A stretch of DNA of 45,468 nucleotides, from positions 1-45,468 of the forward strand of contig JADNRY010000473.1 in assembly GCA_015501585.1 (NCBI GenBank), written 5' to 3'. Each line of letters opens with the position of its first letter. The stretch's first letter is position 1. A program made the translations under genes and the position numbers. Under the pieces are notes generated by a model. That model was not told the DNA's origin. It saw only the letters and a list, made by a program, of their open reading frames with translations, and ran no database searches. The stretch comes from Rhodocollybia butyracea (taxonomy: Eukaryota; Basidiomycota; Agaricomycetes; Agaricales; Omphalotaceae). Positions 1 to 12,910 of this stretch are shown here, in pieces.

Positions 1-834
1 CTTCGCATCGTCCCCCCCTTCTCCATGAGTGAGATCAGCTTGTTGACCCATATCTGCGTCTGTCACCTCCGGAATGACACTAAAGTAAAAGACCACGGCG
101 AGAGAGAAGACGAAGCATCCGATGGCGAGATATACCCATTGTACAGTCTTCAGCGCGTTCACCGAATCTCCAGTATCGTTGAAAAAGACATAACTTCCCA
201 AAACAGGGCCGATAACAGTTCCGACAGCTTGGATAGCCTGGGCGATGTTGATACGTAGCTCCGCATACTTGGGAGGACCAGTGACAGCCATATAGGGGTT
301 GGCAGCGGTCTCGAGGGATCCGAGACCGCTACCAATAATGAAAGTGGCACCACAGAATCCACCGAAGGACTGTTTTAGTGCGGCTGGCCACATCATGAAA
401 GCACCGATGCCATAGAGAGTGAGTCCGAGGATGAAGGTGGCACGATAGCCATAGTGCCGCAAAACCCAGTTGGCGTAGCCGAGAGATGCTAAGGGATAGG
501 CCCCGAAATAAGCAGCCTGGAGCCCAGAGGAACGTGTACGGGTGATGTCGAGGGTGATTTGGAAATGCTTGTTGAGCGTATCAAGGAGGCCGTATGCAAA
601 GCCCTATAAGAAGGTTAAGCGCTAAGCTCAAGTATTAATTGAAGAGCCGTTGGACGAGGCTAACCCAGAGGAAATACAGGATAGTGACGAGGAAAAGAGG
701 GAAGAGCGTCTCTCTGCCAAAAATTGTCAGATATCGAGTAACGCGACGCAAACGGATACATACTTCAGTGTTAACTGAGAAGCATTGGTAACACGGTCCC
801 CAACCTTGAGAGAATGTGGCTTGAAACGAGCCAT
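1..834 (-). CDS. FucP-like MFS sugar transporter (5' part; runs off the left edge)
   Basis: Predicted proton-coupled sugar permease of the fucose:H+ symporter type in the major facilitator superfamily, acting in a membrane. Three exons: 834-764, 713-665 and 603 to the edge, with introns of about 50 and 60 bases; the phases join perfectly and give 241 open codons. After a short polar N-terminus (MARFKPHSLK) comes TM1, LFPLFLVTILYFLWGFAYG, followed by LLDTLNKHFQ, as expected for FucP-type carriers. Further on the hallmark LETAANPYMA and a following QAIQAVGTVIGPVLGSY helix are present. About six membrane segments are visible; the second half lies outside the window. The start is the only ATG in frame before TM1. 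Family assignment rests on these motifs; the substrate (fucose, glucose/galactose or another sugar) cannot be told. Confidence 0.85.
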
Positions 835-1871
835 GATAAAGTTGGGTGGATGATAAAATTTTAGGAAGGAGACCCTTGCGAAGTTGTGAATGCGTGGAGC
901 GACTTTATATTCGCATCATTGAAAACGTCAAGTTTGGTGAATTACGAACGGGCCGTTATAGCGATATGTTTTGTGGAGAACTGCAGCAGGTGAGAGAATC
1001 CCATGACGGTTATTTGTGTTGTTTTCAACGCCAGGGGCCGTCAGTTGACCATTTTAGAAGCCGTTGATGGCCAAGAGCAAACGGGAAGAATCAAGAATCA
1101 GTATTCTATCGCCTCGTCGCATTCTCGGACCCGTTTTGCTCGTTCTATATCAACCAGATTAGCCATTTGAGGTAACAAATGCACTTTCCCTCACCTTGTT
1201 CGGCAAGGCACCAGAAGTTCCACAAGTTCCAGAACAGCACGAGACTACTCAATTCGACGCGCTCAACAACTCTCTTCAAACTCTTGCCACATTCCCCTCG
1301 ATGGATAGATATCAGAGCAGCGACAAGACAGAAGGTTTTGCGGTCAAGGATCGTGGCGCAGTTTAGTTGCTGTAGCCTGAGGGAGATTCGAAAAACCCGG
1401 CGAGTAAGAAGCTGTAAGGTATCTAAAAACTATTAGTCCCATCGTCCCGTGTAGCGTGGAATCCTCCTAGTTCAGGGAGTTGGATGTCATCGGATGGAGG
1501 TTGGTTTTCGACCCAAAATTGGACACGAGGAAAAAAGGCGTCTCCGACTAGTCACTATATATGGGAGGTCACCAAAAAGAACGGAAAAACAGGTTTTTCA
1601 TAGACGCCCACGAGTACCAGAGCGTCAAAAATGGTGGCGCGTTCCAAATTCACACTGCTTCACACCATACAATCCCCATCCCGGAAGCTGCACGGATGTT
1701 CGAGGTCTACTTATTCACGGTAAGCTCTTTTCACAGGTAAGCACCAAGTTCAGCTTGAAAATCGTCCAGTTATAAAAGCTAACGACTTCAACGCCCTAGT
1801 AATAAAAATCGCCTGGTGCATCTAACCTTCAATAGAGAGCTGGTCTCTCTATATTCACGTCTGACCCCACA
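835..1871. other. Intergenic, no gene recognised
   Basis: About 1 kb between the divergent transporter (-) and the small secreted-protein gene (+), so it should hold both promoters. Short open frames at 846-1067, 1179-1436 and 1494-1775 have no family resemblance, signal peptide or consistent splice sites, and I do not call them. No clear TATA box, repeat or RNA gene was seen. Confidence 0.5.
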
Positions 1872-2605
1872 ATGATTCTTACATCTTTTCTACTTGTAAC
1901 ACTACTCGCCAGCGTTAAGGCTCTTCCAAAGAAGATTGAGATTCGCGTCGATACGCCAATAGGATATGTCTATGTGACAGGAGTGAGCTTTTGAGCCTTT
2001 TCAAGCTGTTCTAATATTTACTCTCGTACCAGAAAACAGCCACAGCAATCAAAGAGTCGGGAAACGTGCTCCCCGTTATTCAAGAGGACGGCATGCTAGG
2101 GGCAGGAACGTATCTCTCTAGCGAGGTCCTCTCAGACCCCGTGGAACATTTAGGATCGTACGTATTACTACTCTCTGATACATGCGATCTCCTATTGACG
2201 CTAATCTCTCTCTTAGCCCCAGCGCAGACTGGCATGAGGTTAGTTTGAGATGGCACTAACCATCGAAAAAATTCTAATTATACTGTTCAAGTGTATGATA
2301 TCCGCACACAAGCAAAGGTTTATAACCAAAAACACCATGCATCAGCTGGTTCGTTCTTCGAGTTCCAAAAACCGGGCTTGAGACTAACAGGCGCCGGATA
2401 GGTATTCGTCAACGATGAGAAAGCTCTCGGTAATCCCAGTGCTCTCAAGAAATATCTCAATGACCACCACATGCACGACCAAAATCCTATTCTGTTCGCC
2501 AAACTTCCAAACCCTGGACCAGGTGGAGCCAAGTTTACGATGCGTATTCCACCCGATGCCCTACGAGAACTCGGGTATTTTGTTATCCGCTTGGTAAGTG
2601 ACTAG
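1872..2605 (+). CDS. Small secreted protein with ART-like G-x-G-x-Y motif, function unknown
   Basis: Five predicted exons (1872-1982, 2033-2157, 2217-2238, 2292-2348, 2402-2605) join in phase to give about 172 residues. The N-terminus MILTSFLLVTLLASVKA is a signal peptide. Around residues 38-70 the pattern (Y-x-Y-V-T-G, then G-NVLP, then LGAGTYLSS) resembles the first strand and the G-x-G-x-Y-(S/T) strand of ADP-ribosyltransferase-like folds; later DWHECMISA and FTMRIPPDALRELG give a plausible beta-strand core. Transferase activity is an inference and no catalytic Glu can be assigned. The stop is read just past a good GTAAGT site at 2594, so a further exon is possible: the stretch to 3092 contains another short open end (FKLDVPASLSRLVNMS) that could be the true last exon or a decayed copy. 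Confidence 0.5.
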
Positions 2606-3814
2606 TACAAGTTTTTACTGCAGTGACCCCACGTCTCTAACATCACGCATCACGCCAGCATGCGCTATAGAGGGGATGTTACCTATCGCCAGATGGAATA
2701 CATGGAAAGAGATAGAGCTATGGCCTGGTGGTCTTAGGGTCCGCGGAGAGCCAGAAGTCGATCAGCAAGTGTGTCCAGTCCGACACGCAACCCATCTCAA
2801 TCACAATCCGGCGGCGGGGCAAAAGGCGGAATTGTGTAAGGTGGACGCCAATTTCCGGCAATTGCTTAAAGGTGCCTGTTCGAATTACAAGTAGCACTTA
2901 CACGATGTAATTACTATTCAGCCATATGTAAGTATCAGGTTTGTACTTTATTCCAAGTTGCTTCCTCCATACTGTAGTTCTGGATTCTTTGCCAGAACAC
3001 GACGTATTCAAGTTAGATGTACCAGCATCACTCTCCCGCCTAGTCAATATGAGCAACGAAGTCATGATTTACATCGAGGTGGAGGGAAGCTAGCCAATAC
3101 TTGAAGCAGGTCTGTCAAGCGTTGAGGAATAAAATATGCATTGACCGGGAAATCAACTTTTAGAACGTGAGTATAAATGCCTTAGAATAGATACTTTTCA
3201 TGCATCGTGGCCTGGTCAGGATATCCGATCCCAGAGTTTATAGTCGCGGTTTGGAGCGAGTGCGTTGTATGTGATATCAGTAAGCATCAGGCACCTCTCA
3301 AGTTTTTATATAACAATTCTACTGGTCCTCAAACTGAGGTCAGGCTACTCGAGCTCATAAGGTTCTACTAGTTTAGGTGCTCAGACCGGCAGGCTCGAAT
3401 ATTTCTGGTCATCTTCTGGACTTCTTAACATCGCCAATACTTAGTTAATCAGATCAGCAGACCGCTATGCTATAAGGATTCGAAATTTTTCAAGCCTCCA
3501 TCCGCGGCCACATGTTCACTTATATCCGTGCACTTTCGTGCCAGGTCTGGATCAAGCTGCTCTGAATCCACTTTGTAATGTTCATACTCAAATATTAGTA
3601 CAAAGAAATTTCTGGTAGCTTCCTGTGGTCTCCCCCACGAATCTGCTGGCCTCCGGAAACCATGCCTTGGTGGACATTTATCTTGACGACTTGCTAAGCG
3701 GTCAGCAGGGACCCGGAATTCGCACTTCTCCCACGACGACGAACATGCATCTGACCTAGAAAAATACTTAAATACGGGGGACCAGGATTACCGTAACCGA
3801 ACCCAATTTGCACC
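2606..3814. other. Intergenic / uncertain exon region
   Basis: The first 490 bases contain open pieces in several frames (for example 2598-2894 and 2996-3092), which may be a downstream exon set or a decayed copy of the preceding gene; no single splice model works cleanly. From about 3100 to 3814 I see no gene. An AT-rich TATA-like stretch (AATACTTAAATA) lies about 45 bases upstream of the esterase start. Confidence 0.4.
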
Positions 3815-5755
<1,941 letters not shown>

Positions 5756-6072
5756 AACTATCTTCTCTTTTGTACCTTGTGCCTGCGATGACAAGCGGTC
5801 AAAGCGTCATATATCTCCTAAATCGAGAAATTGCATAAATTTAATGGAAGATTTGAAGCATAAGCCAGTGAATGTCAATAACCGGATTAAATATTTATTA
5901 CTTTGCAAGTTGGAAGGCGTACCTTTCCATAAAGTAGACAAAAGAATGCCTAATTAGAATGAAATATAAAGTACTACAGGGAGCGATAGGTGTTTTAATC
6001 TATGGAATATGATATTTGGGTAAAAGAAGCATAAAAAGCTATAAGGACGCCCAACGAATACCCAACACAAGC
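5756..6072. other. Short convergent intergenic spacer
   Basis: About 320 AT-rich bases between the stop codons of the convergent esterase (+) and oxidoreductase (-). It should hold both 3'UTRs and polyadenylation sites; no hairpin, repeat or open frame stands out. Confidence 0.5.
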
Positions 6073-8786
6073 TTAGTTCCCAGACTTTATGATATCAGCA
6101 GCCTAAAGTAAAGCATTGCTTAGCAAAGCGGCAATAAAAGCTAGACATTGATGTAGAAAATATATACCTTCTCAGCAACAGCATAAACTGTCGCTTGGAT
6201 GTGCGCAGCGATTTGAAGAGGAATCACACTTGCATCGACTACACGTAGATTGGAGGTTCCATACACAATAAGATTTTCACTGACAACGCCTAAAAGACAC
6301 GGCGTCAGGCATCTATGTTCTTTTTGTTTTCGAAATACATACCTCCTGCTCCTTCAGGACCCAGGGAAGCAGTTCCGACCGGATGCCACTCAGTCTAGAG
6401 ACTTTGTCAGCAAGAAAAGGGGAAGAGAGCCCTTATCCGCTTACTGCGAGGTTAGCAAGTACGAATTGCTCAAAATCGTCTTCGGTCGTAACGTTAGCTG
6501 CTGGGCTGACCGGGGTCTTGATGAAGCTTGCCATTGGGGCAGTCTGAGTTAAATTTCTGGCGATCTGAGCACCTCTCACAACGACTTGCTTGTCTACAGA
6601 TATGAAGATCAGTCTTTGTACCCGTTCAAGTTAACATTGACCCACCTATTGTGAATTGTAAGTAGTTGGGGTCAATGAGAGGAGCAGCCAAAGGGTCGGC
6701 GGAGCCGATATGAACTGAACCTCTACTGAAGTGTCTCTATATAGCGGGTGAGTATATCAAACTGCGAGAGAAAACGCTCTGTACCGAACCAAAGTTGAGA
6801 ATCTCAACAATCTCGGTGCCAACCGGCAGGGCAGTACCACTGATATCACCTGCAAAGAACGCAAGTTCCATCTGACCAACCTCCCCAGCTTGCAATTCCG
6901 CAAGTTGAATTTCAAACTGTTGGTGTTGCCATGAGCTCAAATTTGCCGCCGCAACCTCAGTTTGGAGCTCAGAAATCAGCTCGGTCATCTCCTCTGGGGT
7001 AAAAAATTGTTGCATCGGATGGAAAGAGATGTCTGAGACTGTATATGTGAATATTCCAGTGTGGTCGTCGAGGCTAACAGGATTGTGAATTACAACAATT
7101 GGCAAAATGTTTAGAGCTGACTTACTAAAGGGCTTCTTGCTGTTCCTTGAATGTTTCGTTGGTATTAAGTAAGCCTTTATGAAGGGTCAGTATAGGGTTG
7201 AGCGCAGTATCATTCGGACTCGCTTGTATTAGGGAGCGTCGGGTCATTCAATTGGAACTGGGAAGCAACGTTTGTGTGATCCTGATGTGCAAGATGAGAT
7301 TTGGAATAGGCATGGATACCTTCAACTTGCCTGAAGGTTCTCGCCGACATTGGGGTTGGAGACAATGACGGGAATACCAAATTTCTCAAGGACCGTGGGG
7401 CTCCCAATGCCTGAAAGACCGACTAATTAGAGGGACGAGAGTAGAGTTACTTTTGAAATTTACCTGAAAGCTCAAGCAGTTGTGGTGATTGGAAGGCTCC
7501 CGCACTTAAAATGACCTCCGTGGTTGCATTTGCGGTGAATGTCGTACCATTGACCACAAACTGTACACCGGTAGCGATGGCACTTCTCCCAGGAGTCAAG
7601 TTAATTTTAGTAGCCTAGGGAATCCGTCACCATGATTTAGTCTATAATATGAACATCGGCATACCTGAGCCCCTTGGAGAACCACCAGGTTTGAACGTGC
7701 CTCATTAGCAAGGAAGTACTCGACTGCGGAGTATGAACGATTCCCAGTTTTTATGTCAACGGCAGCAGCACAGTTGAACAAGCCTGTCGAATTGCCACTG
7801 TCAGGATCTGGGTTAAAAGGCACACCGAAGGATTGCATCGCCGTTGCGTATGGTGTTTCTATAGGACTGTAGAAATTATTATATTGGATGGCCAGAGGGC
7901 CAGACCGGCCTTCGAACTCGTCAGACTCTCCCGCTTGTCCCCTAAATCCGAGCGCCCCGGCGGGACCGGGAGTAACAGTTTCGGTTCTAAGGAAGTAAGG
8001 TAGAAGACCATCCCAATCCCACCCACCCCCGATGCCTAGCTGACCCCAAGCATTATAATCCTGGGCGGAACCACGCTGATAGATCATGAAGTTTAGTCCC
8101 GAGGAACCACCAAGCATTTTTTCCCCTATCCCAAATTAGCATTAGCGGCCAGAGAATGAGTTGGTTAACACCTGTTAGCTGGAAGATTCCTTTGGGAAAC
8201 ATGAGTCTGAGGCACAGTCTCGAAGTTCCAATCGTAATCTGGATTGAAAAGAGCTTCTCCCTGGAAAACTAGATAAGGTCGGGTTAGTCCTGACAAACAA
8301 AGAGGGACCATTATTAAATGACCTGGGGTATCAACCAACGGGTCCCCTACTCTCAGAACTCCCGCTTCAATAACACCAACAGTAATGTTGGATAGTTCCG
8401 TTAGTCTATAGATTGTCAATGCTAGTAATTAGGATTTGATGCAAACACAACCTTGCGGCCAACACAAGACCTAGAAAGAGATAATATGAGGCTTTATAAA
8501 GAGACGAAGTGAATTTTTTTACGCACCAGCGGTCCCTCCACCTGGAAAGATATATATTGTAAGGCCTCACTGGAAGGAGACCAAGCACTTGTTTGCGTAC
8601 CAACGATAACATAATTATAGGACTGCTCCGCAAAGGCAGCGGCGTCAGTAGTCAGTCCTAAACCGAGTCAGTTGTTTAATCAAGATGAGGTGGAATAAAA
8701 GCACCATGAAGTCGTAAAGCCCGAGTGTCAACAGCTGCTCCAAGAGCTAAAGGTGTAAGGAGAGAGAGAAGACACAGTCCCTGCAT
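6073..8786 (-). CDS. Secreted GMC oxidoreductase (aryl-alcohol-oxidase-like, AA3 type)
   Basis: FAD-dependent oxidation of an alcohol with H2O2 release is the usual role of secreted fungal members, often feeding lignin-degrading peroxidases. Signal peptide [17 protein letters not shown]. The Rossmann FAD motif [19 protein letters not shown] is assembled over four small exons; then come [33 protein letters not shown] (GMC signature 1), [18 protein letters not shown] (signature 2), [10 protein letters not shown], and near the end [12 protein letters not shown] with the catalytic His plus [15 protein letters not shown] and [17 protein letters not shown] with the second active-site His. About 16 introns give roughly 600 residues, normal for the family. 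Two introns need GC donors (7282-7330 and 7175-7223). The start is the ATG in front of the signal peptide. The exact substrate class is inferred. Confidence 0.88.
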
Positions 8787-11440
8787 CTGGAAAGGAAGGA
8801 TAAGGGTGGAAATGTCTTCAATTTGGCCAAACCTCTTCCTTTTATTCTACTACTACTGCACCATTTTGATCCCCGAACGTTACCGTGAATTCTTGAAACT
8901 ACGCAACCCATTCGCGGCAAGTAAACCAACCTTCAAGGAGATTTCGACGGCGACCCAAGGTAATGCGAAGAGCGGAAAAGATCAGTATTATTGAGATTCT
9001 CGCTGTAGGTTGAGATCACACAGCGGCATCCACGTTTCTTAACCGCATCATAGCCCTAGTACTGACACGCATGCTTATAGTCAATTCGCGAGCCCCCTTG
9101 AGTAGTTGAAGGCTATTAGCATCGCAACCGGGAAAGAGTCTTCCTGCCGTGGCTTTTGACACTTTCTTAGCTCGTACCTGTAGGCTGTAAAAGGCCGTAA
9201 ATTGACAAAATCGACAGGCTGTTCATTATCCAGAGCGCTTCACTCAACGTTTGTTTGGGAAAGCGGGACACGGTTGGGCTGCGGTTATTTAAGTTGGCGT
9301 CCACTAAGGCTTGTAAACTAGGATTGTACTAGTACAAATTGAGTATGCTATGTAGAAGTAGTGCAATTCTCAGTAAATACTAAGACTGGGATAAGAATTG
9401 ATATGAGCAAGAGGATACTCCGGGTCCTTTTCACGGACGTATTCTACTCCATCGTCCATAACTCTATCTGTAGCAAGGCTTTCAGTAGAAACGCTAATTT
9501 TCAAGAACAAGCGAGTCTCAAGAGTCCCAGGTCCAATTGCACAATGCAGGGTGCTCTGTATGCTTTGCACCTTATCGTATAAAAAGTGTGCCACAGTACT
9601 AGGGTTTAGAATCATGGCTTTGTGTTTGCACTGCCAGGCAATGTACACAACCCGTATACCATTCAACTCCCTTCGCATCGAAAAGAGAAAATTGAAACAT
9701 TCTGGTGTACCCGCTTAATATATTCGAGCGACGCGTGAATCAATAATAACCAAGTACTTACTGGATATTAAACGAGTATTAAGGAAGAGTCTGTATACAG
9801 AGCACAGTCATTCCGGGAGTAGCCTACATCGTACTTAGTTGAGCTGTCATAGTCACTGCATACTATCCAAGCTTTTGGTCAACTCTTGGTAGTCCCCGCC
9901 CCCTGAGGCTAACGAGTAGTCGATGATGATGTGCCTATTTCTAAGAAAGTACTTACTCGGAAAGCTTACATGCCGACACGCGCGTACTGTTCAATGTGTC
10001 GCTGACTATTCCGGATCCAGCCATGTACAGCGTACTGTCCCGAACGCAGATACATGCACTGATCTATTCACTTAAAATTCTTGATAGATAGATTCCCGAG
10101 AAGGCACAAGAAAAGATTTAAGAATTGAATATCCAAGACCATGATCAAGTTAAATTCTGTTTGACACTAAACACCATCTGTTGCAGTGTTCTCAGATCAA
10201 CTACATAATATATCAGTTCGTTACGGTCGGATGGAAATGAACTCCCCATACTGTGGCACTGCATCCGAATCCCTCCCTGCCGCCCTCCAACGCCCTCCCC
10301 TCGACTCAAAGATCATACTTCTCGGTACCGATACGGACCGGAGTAAAAGTAAAAGCATTAATATTCTTACGACCTTCGCTCATCACCGAAAACTTACGCA
10401 GAATGTCAAGTCGTCGGATTCCCGACGTTCAATCCCAGTGGGCGTATTAGCGTGACGCCGTGCAGGTTTTTTCTTTGTACATAGGTTGTATATAGTTTTG
10501 CCCTGGTTGTACGCCTGTTTTTTTTACATGAAATATATCATTTCGTAAAATATTCACCCTAGTATGGAACAAAATCCCAAGTATGTATTGTATGGAATAC
10601 CAGCATGGGCTGCATGGGATTTGTATGGAGGAGTATAAAAGTTTTATGTACCCCCTGATTTCAGTTATCTCATACTTCGTATGGAGGTGTATGGATAGTA
10701 TGGTGCCATACTCCCCATGCGTCTTCCAACTTGCTGATGAGTATTCAGTTGAATCCCCTTTTCATCAAGCTAGGACATGCTTATAACTCGAAATCATGAT
10801 TGGTTCTCTATGTACACAGGTAAAATTCCAGCTTGAAAACAAATTTCCTTTCTCCCAAAAACGACTACTAAGAAAAAGGACTTGGTATCCGCAACACTTA
10901 TCAAGGCTTAGATAGAAAGATGGCATTAGAAATCGAATGCGAGTATTCGGTGTATAAAATATGGAAATGAACAATAATCTACGAAAATAACGAACCAAAC
11001 TAAAAGACACCCGAAGTCCAACACACGACCGAAAAAGATAACGGGTAGTCATTCAAGAGTGATGGAAAGAATGAAAACTGGCCTTGGAGATTTTCGTCTG
11101 AGTGAATGAATGAGCATCGTAGGAAGACCTCTGGACGGTTAAAGGAACAAGGCCTAAATACTATGTTGAAGCCTCCTTAGTGTATACACTTGTTCGCTTT
11201 TCAGTCCTAGTATGGAGGATTTAACACCTAGCGGTGCAGAGATGCACGATGAAACGAAAAAGCCTGCATGGTGTATTGATATTCTTAAGTAGGTGAACAG
11301 GCGCAGTTGAGCAGGGAAGGGGTAGGAAGTAACGTGGTTCAAGGAAGTGGAACTGAGGGGGTCCAGAGGGCCGGGGCACGGAAGGAAGGGGGGGTTTACA
11401 AAGACTCTGCTGATCACACTGAGGAAAAGACACGGACAAC
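8787..11440. other. Long intergenic region, no gene recognised
   Basis: About 2.6 kb without a supported gene. Open frames such as 9370-9678 (-), 10186-10455 (+), 10765-11052 (-) and 11154-11477 (-) are short, lack family motifs and do not splice to anything. Between 10560 and 10720 the words TATGGA and CATGGG recur, with a small perfect inverted repeat at 10697-10712. The right end overlaps the conserved 3' flank of paralogue A. Confidence 0.5.
10560..10720. repeat. Cluster of TATGGA/CATGGG words with small inverted repeat
   Basis: The hexamers TATGGA and CATGGG occur several times within about 160 bases, and AGTATGG-TG-CCATACT (10697-10712) is a perfect 7-bp inverted repeat. It has the look of low-complexity or mobile-element-derived sequence; no open frame or terminal repeats were found. 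Confidence 0.35.
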
Positions 11441-11592
11441 CAACAACTTCATTCGTTCGATACAAAGAAACTATCACAGGCTAAGTATTACAACAATATC
11501 CGAGGTAATGATTCAATTCCAAAGTCTAAAACAGCGAGGAATGAGCGATCATGAACAGGAGAAACGCAAAGGAGACACACTGATTCAGAACT
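11437..11592 (-). other. Conserved 3' flank of paralogue A (diverged 3'UTR module)
   Basis: Aligns by eye with the 3' flanks of paralogues B, C and D. It keeps, in gene orientation, the block reading GTTGTTGGTTG next to a TATCGAA(C/T)GAA word and the word TGAATCATT. The splice donor after the stop is altered here (GTGTGTC instead of GTGAGTC), so the 3'UTR intron seen in B-D may no longer be spliced. Confidence 0.6.
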
Positions 11593-12081
11593 CTAATCCA
11601 AGTCATCACCGTACAAGGCACGGCGTGCAGCACCGGACAGGGAGGATATGCGATGCTCCTCGTGCTCCCTTCGCCGAAGTGGTTTGGCAGGAGGATCAGT
11701 AGCACCGGGAGAATAATGCTTCGAGTTGTGCATGTGCCCATTGAGTTGCTCCTCGAGTTGCTGAAGAGAAAAAGGACTAGGAACTTGACCATCGGGAACC
11801 TGAGGATTGGCAATGGGGCTGGGGGGAGGAGCGACGGGATCACCATGACCATTGTTCGGCCTCTTGTGATCCTTTGAGTCCCACTGTGGTCCCTCCTGTT
11901 TGCGTTTGTCACCACGACGAACAAGCGCATCCGACCCGGTAGACGGGGGGGTCAAAGACCCCGGCGTAGTTCCAGCAATAGACAAAGAGGACGCTGGGGC
12001 ACCTGGAACAGGAAAAGCCAGAACCGATGAAACAACTCCCACAGCGAGGATAGCGGTAATAACAGAGCGAGAGTAGACCAT
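11593..12081 (-). CDS. Paralogue A: short, cysteine-free secreted protein lacking the middle exons
   Basis: A single exon of 162 residues. The signal peptide (MVYSRSVITAILAVGVV then SSVLAFPVP) is almost the same as in paralogues B-D, so the internal ATG at 12081 is the start although the frame stays open upstream. A Pro/Ser/Gly-rich segment and the dibasic site VRRGDKRK follow. The protein ends in ARRALYGDDLD, matching the C-termini of B-D. Between PLRRREHEEHR, which aligns with the end of exon 1 in D (HEENR), and this tail, the heptad exons, the His/Gly exon and the HEEAPVAFE exon are all missing; the donor found in D at this junction reads CGCATATCC here. This looks like a deletion from intron 1 into the last exon. 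Its promoter has CATAAAAG where B-D have TATAAAAG. Function unknown; possibly secreted and Kex2-cleaved (inference). Confidence 0.75.
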   Translation of the reverse strand: MVYSRSVITAILAVGVVSSVLAFPVPGAPASSLSIAGTTPGSLTPPSTGSDALVRRGDKRKQEGPQWDSKDHKRPNNGHGDPVAPPPSPIANPQVPDGQVPSPFSLQQLEEQLNGHMHNSKHYSPGATDPPAKPLRRREHEEHRISSLSGAARRALYGDDLD

Positions 12082-12440
12082 TGTGAGCTGCTTGGGTAGT
12101 CGAAAAAGGATGAATGAAGGGGCGATGTCTAGGACCAGGTTGTGTGTGGTAAGTTTTTGAGAAGAGACCAGCTCTGCTAAGGAATCTGGGAGAGCTTGCG
12201 CTAGGCTTTTATGACCTTCTGGCTTACCTGACCACCCTGGGTCGGCAGGCCAACCGTGAAAGCCGCACACGCAACTCGGACCTGGCTCCAGCAGGCTCCA
12301 GCCTGGCTCCGCATTTTCTAACCTCGAAACTCTTCGAAATCGTTTGTTCCCCAGAGTCTACATAGCATTCAGTCACAGAAATCTCCTAAGTACAATCAGC
12401 TGGTCATAAGAAATCAAATCCAGCTTGCGAGACCCCATTC
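12082..12440 (-). promoter_or_regulatory. Paralogue A promoter and leader (part of the duplicated unit)
   Basis: Contains the conserved leader (about 12140-12180; in gene orientation CTTAGCAGAGCTGGTCTCTT then AACTTACCACACACAACC) and a degenerate TATA box CATAAAAG at 12206-12213. Further upstream, words around 12230-12280 (ACCCTGGGTCGGCAGGCC, GTGAAAGCCGCACAC) and around 12400-12430 (AAGAAATCAAATCCAGCTT) recur upstream of paralogue C at 18140-18310. The tandem duplication therefore carried at least 350 bases of upstream DNA. Confidence 0.65.
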
Positions 12441-12556
12441 GGGACTCGGAAGGTTCGTATCCGATTTTCGTAAATGCAAATGAATTTCTTTTCCGAGTGT
12501 TCTCAAGTAGTCTCCCTAGGCATACTCGAGCTATGGTACAACCTACGCAAGAGTTC

Positions 12557-12584
12557 TCAAGGGCATGAGCTATCATGCCCTTGA
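12557..12584. repeat. Perfect 12-bp inverted repeat (hairpin) with 4-base loop
   Basis: TCAAGGGCATGA, loop GCTA, then its exact reverse complement TCATGCCCTTGA. It lies between the paralogue A promoter and the orphan promoter copy. No poly-T follows, so it is not a Pol III or bacterial-type terminator; it may be a transposon end remnant or a structured transcript element. Confidence 0.75.
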
Positions 12585-12774
12585 CTTCCCCCTCGGATTA
12601 AGCGAGTCGGTGAATATGGCGAAAATCATTTATTGACTAGAAAGTATATTCCCACCACCCCACCACCTTACATATCACATCCAGAGGCAATTGGGAAAGG
12701 GATTTCCGAGCTGTGTGATTAAAGATTTTAAAATCGTGCCTGTAGTTTTTTCAAAAAATTTGATTCCCCAGCTC

Positions 12775-12910
12775 TGGAGAGCTTGCGCTAGTCTTTTATA
12801 CTAATACACTAACTGAGACGATCTGACCACCCTCAGCAGGCCAGCCGTGAAGGCTGCACACTAGTAAGTACCCTCAAAATCGTTGTTACCCACAGAATCT
12901 GTATGGCCCT
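12775..12910 (-). promoter_or_regulatory. Orphan copy of the family promoter (relic of a lost paralogue)
   Basis: In the same orientation as A-D this stretch repeats the family promoter: CCAGCTCTG, GAGAGCTTGCGCTAG, an intact TATAAAAG box (complement of 12793-12800), then ACCACCCTCAGCAGGCCAGC and CCGTGAAGGCTGCACAC, matching the A and C upstream regions. The leader and signal-peptide exon that should follow on the minus strand (below about 12770) are absent. It most likely marks a deleted fifth paralogue. Confidence 0.65.

Noticed and set aside
9370..9678. Minus-strand 102-codon frame in the gap after the GMC oxidase
   Set aside because: No motif, no signal peptide and strongly overlapped by a frame on the other strand.
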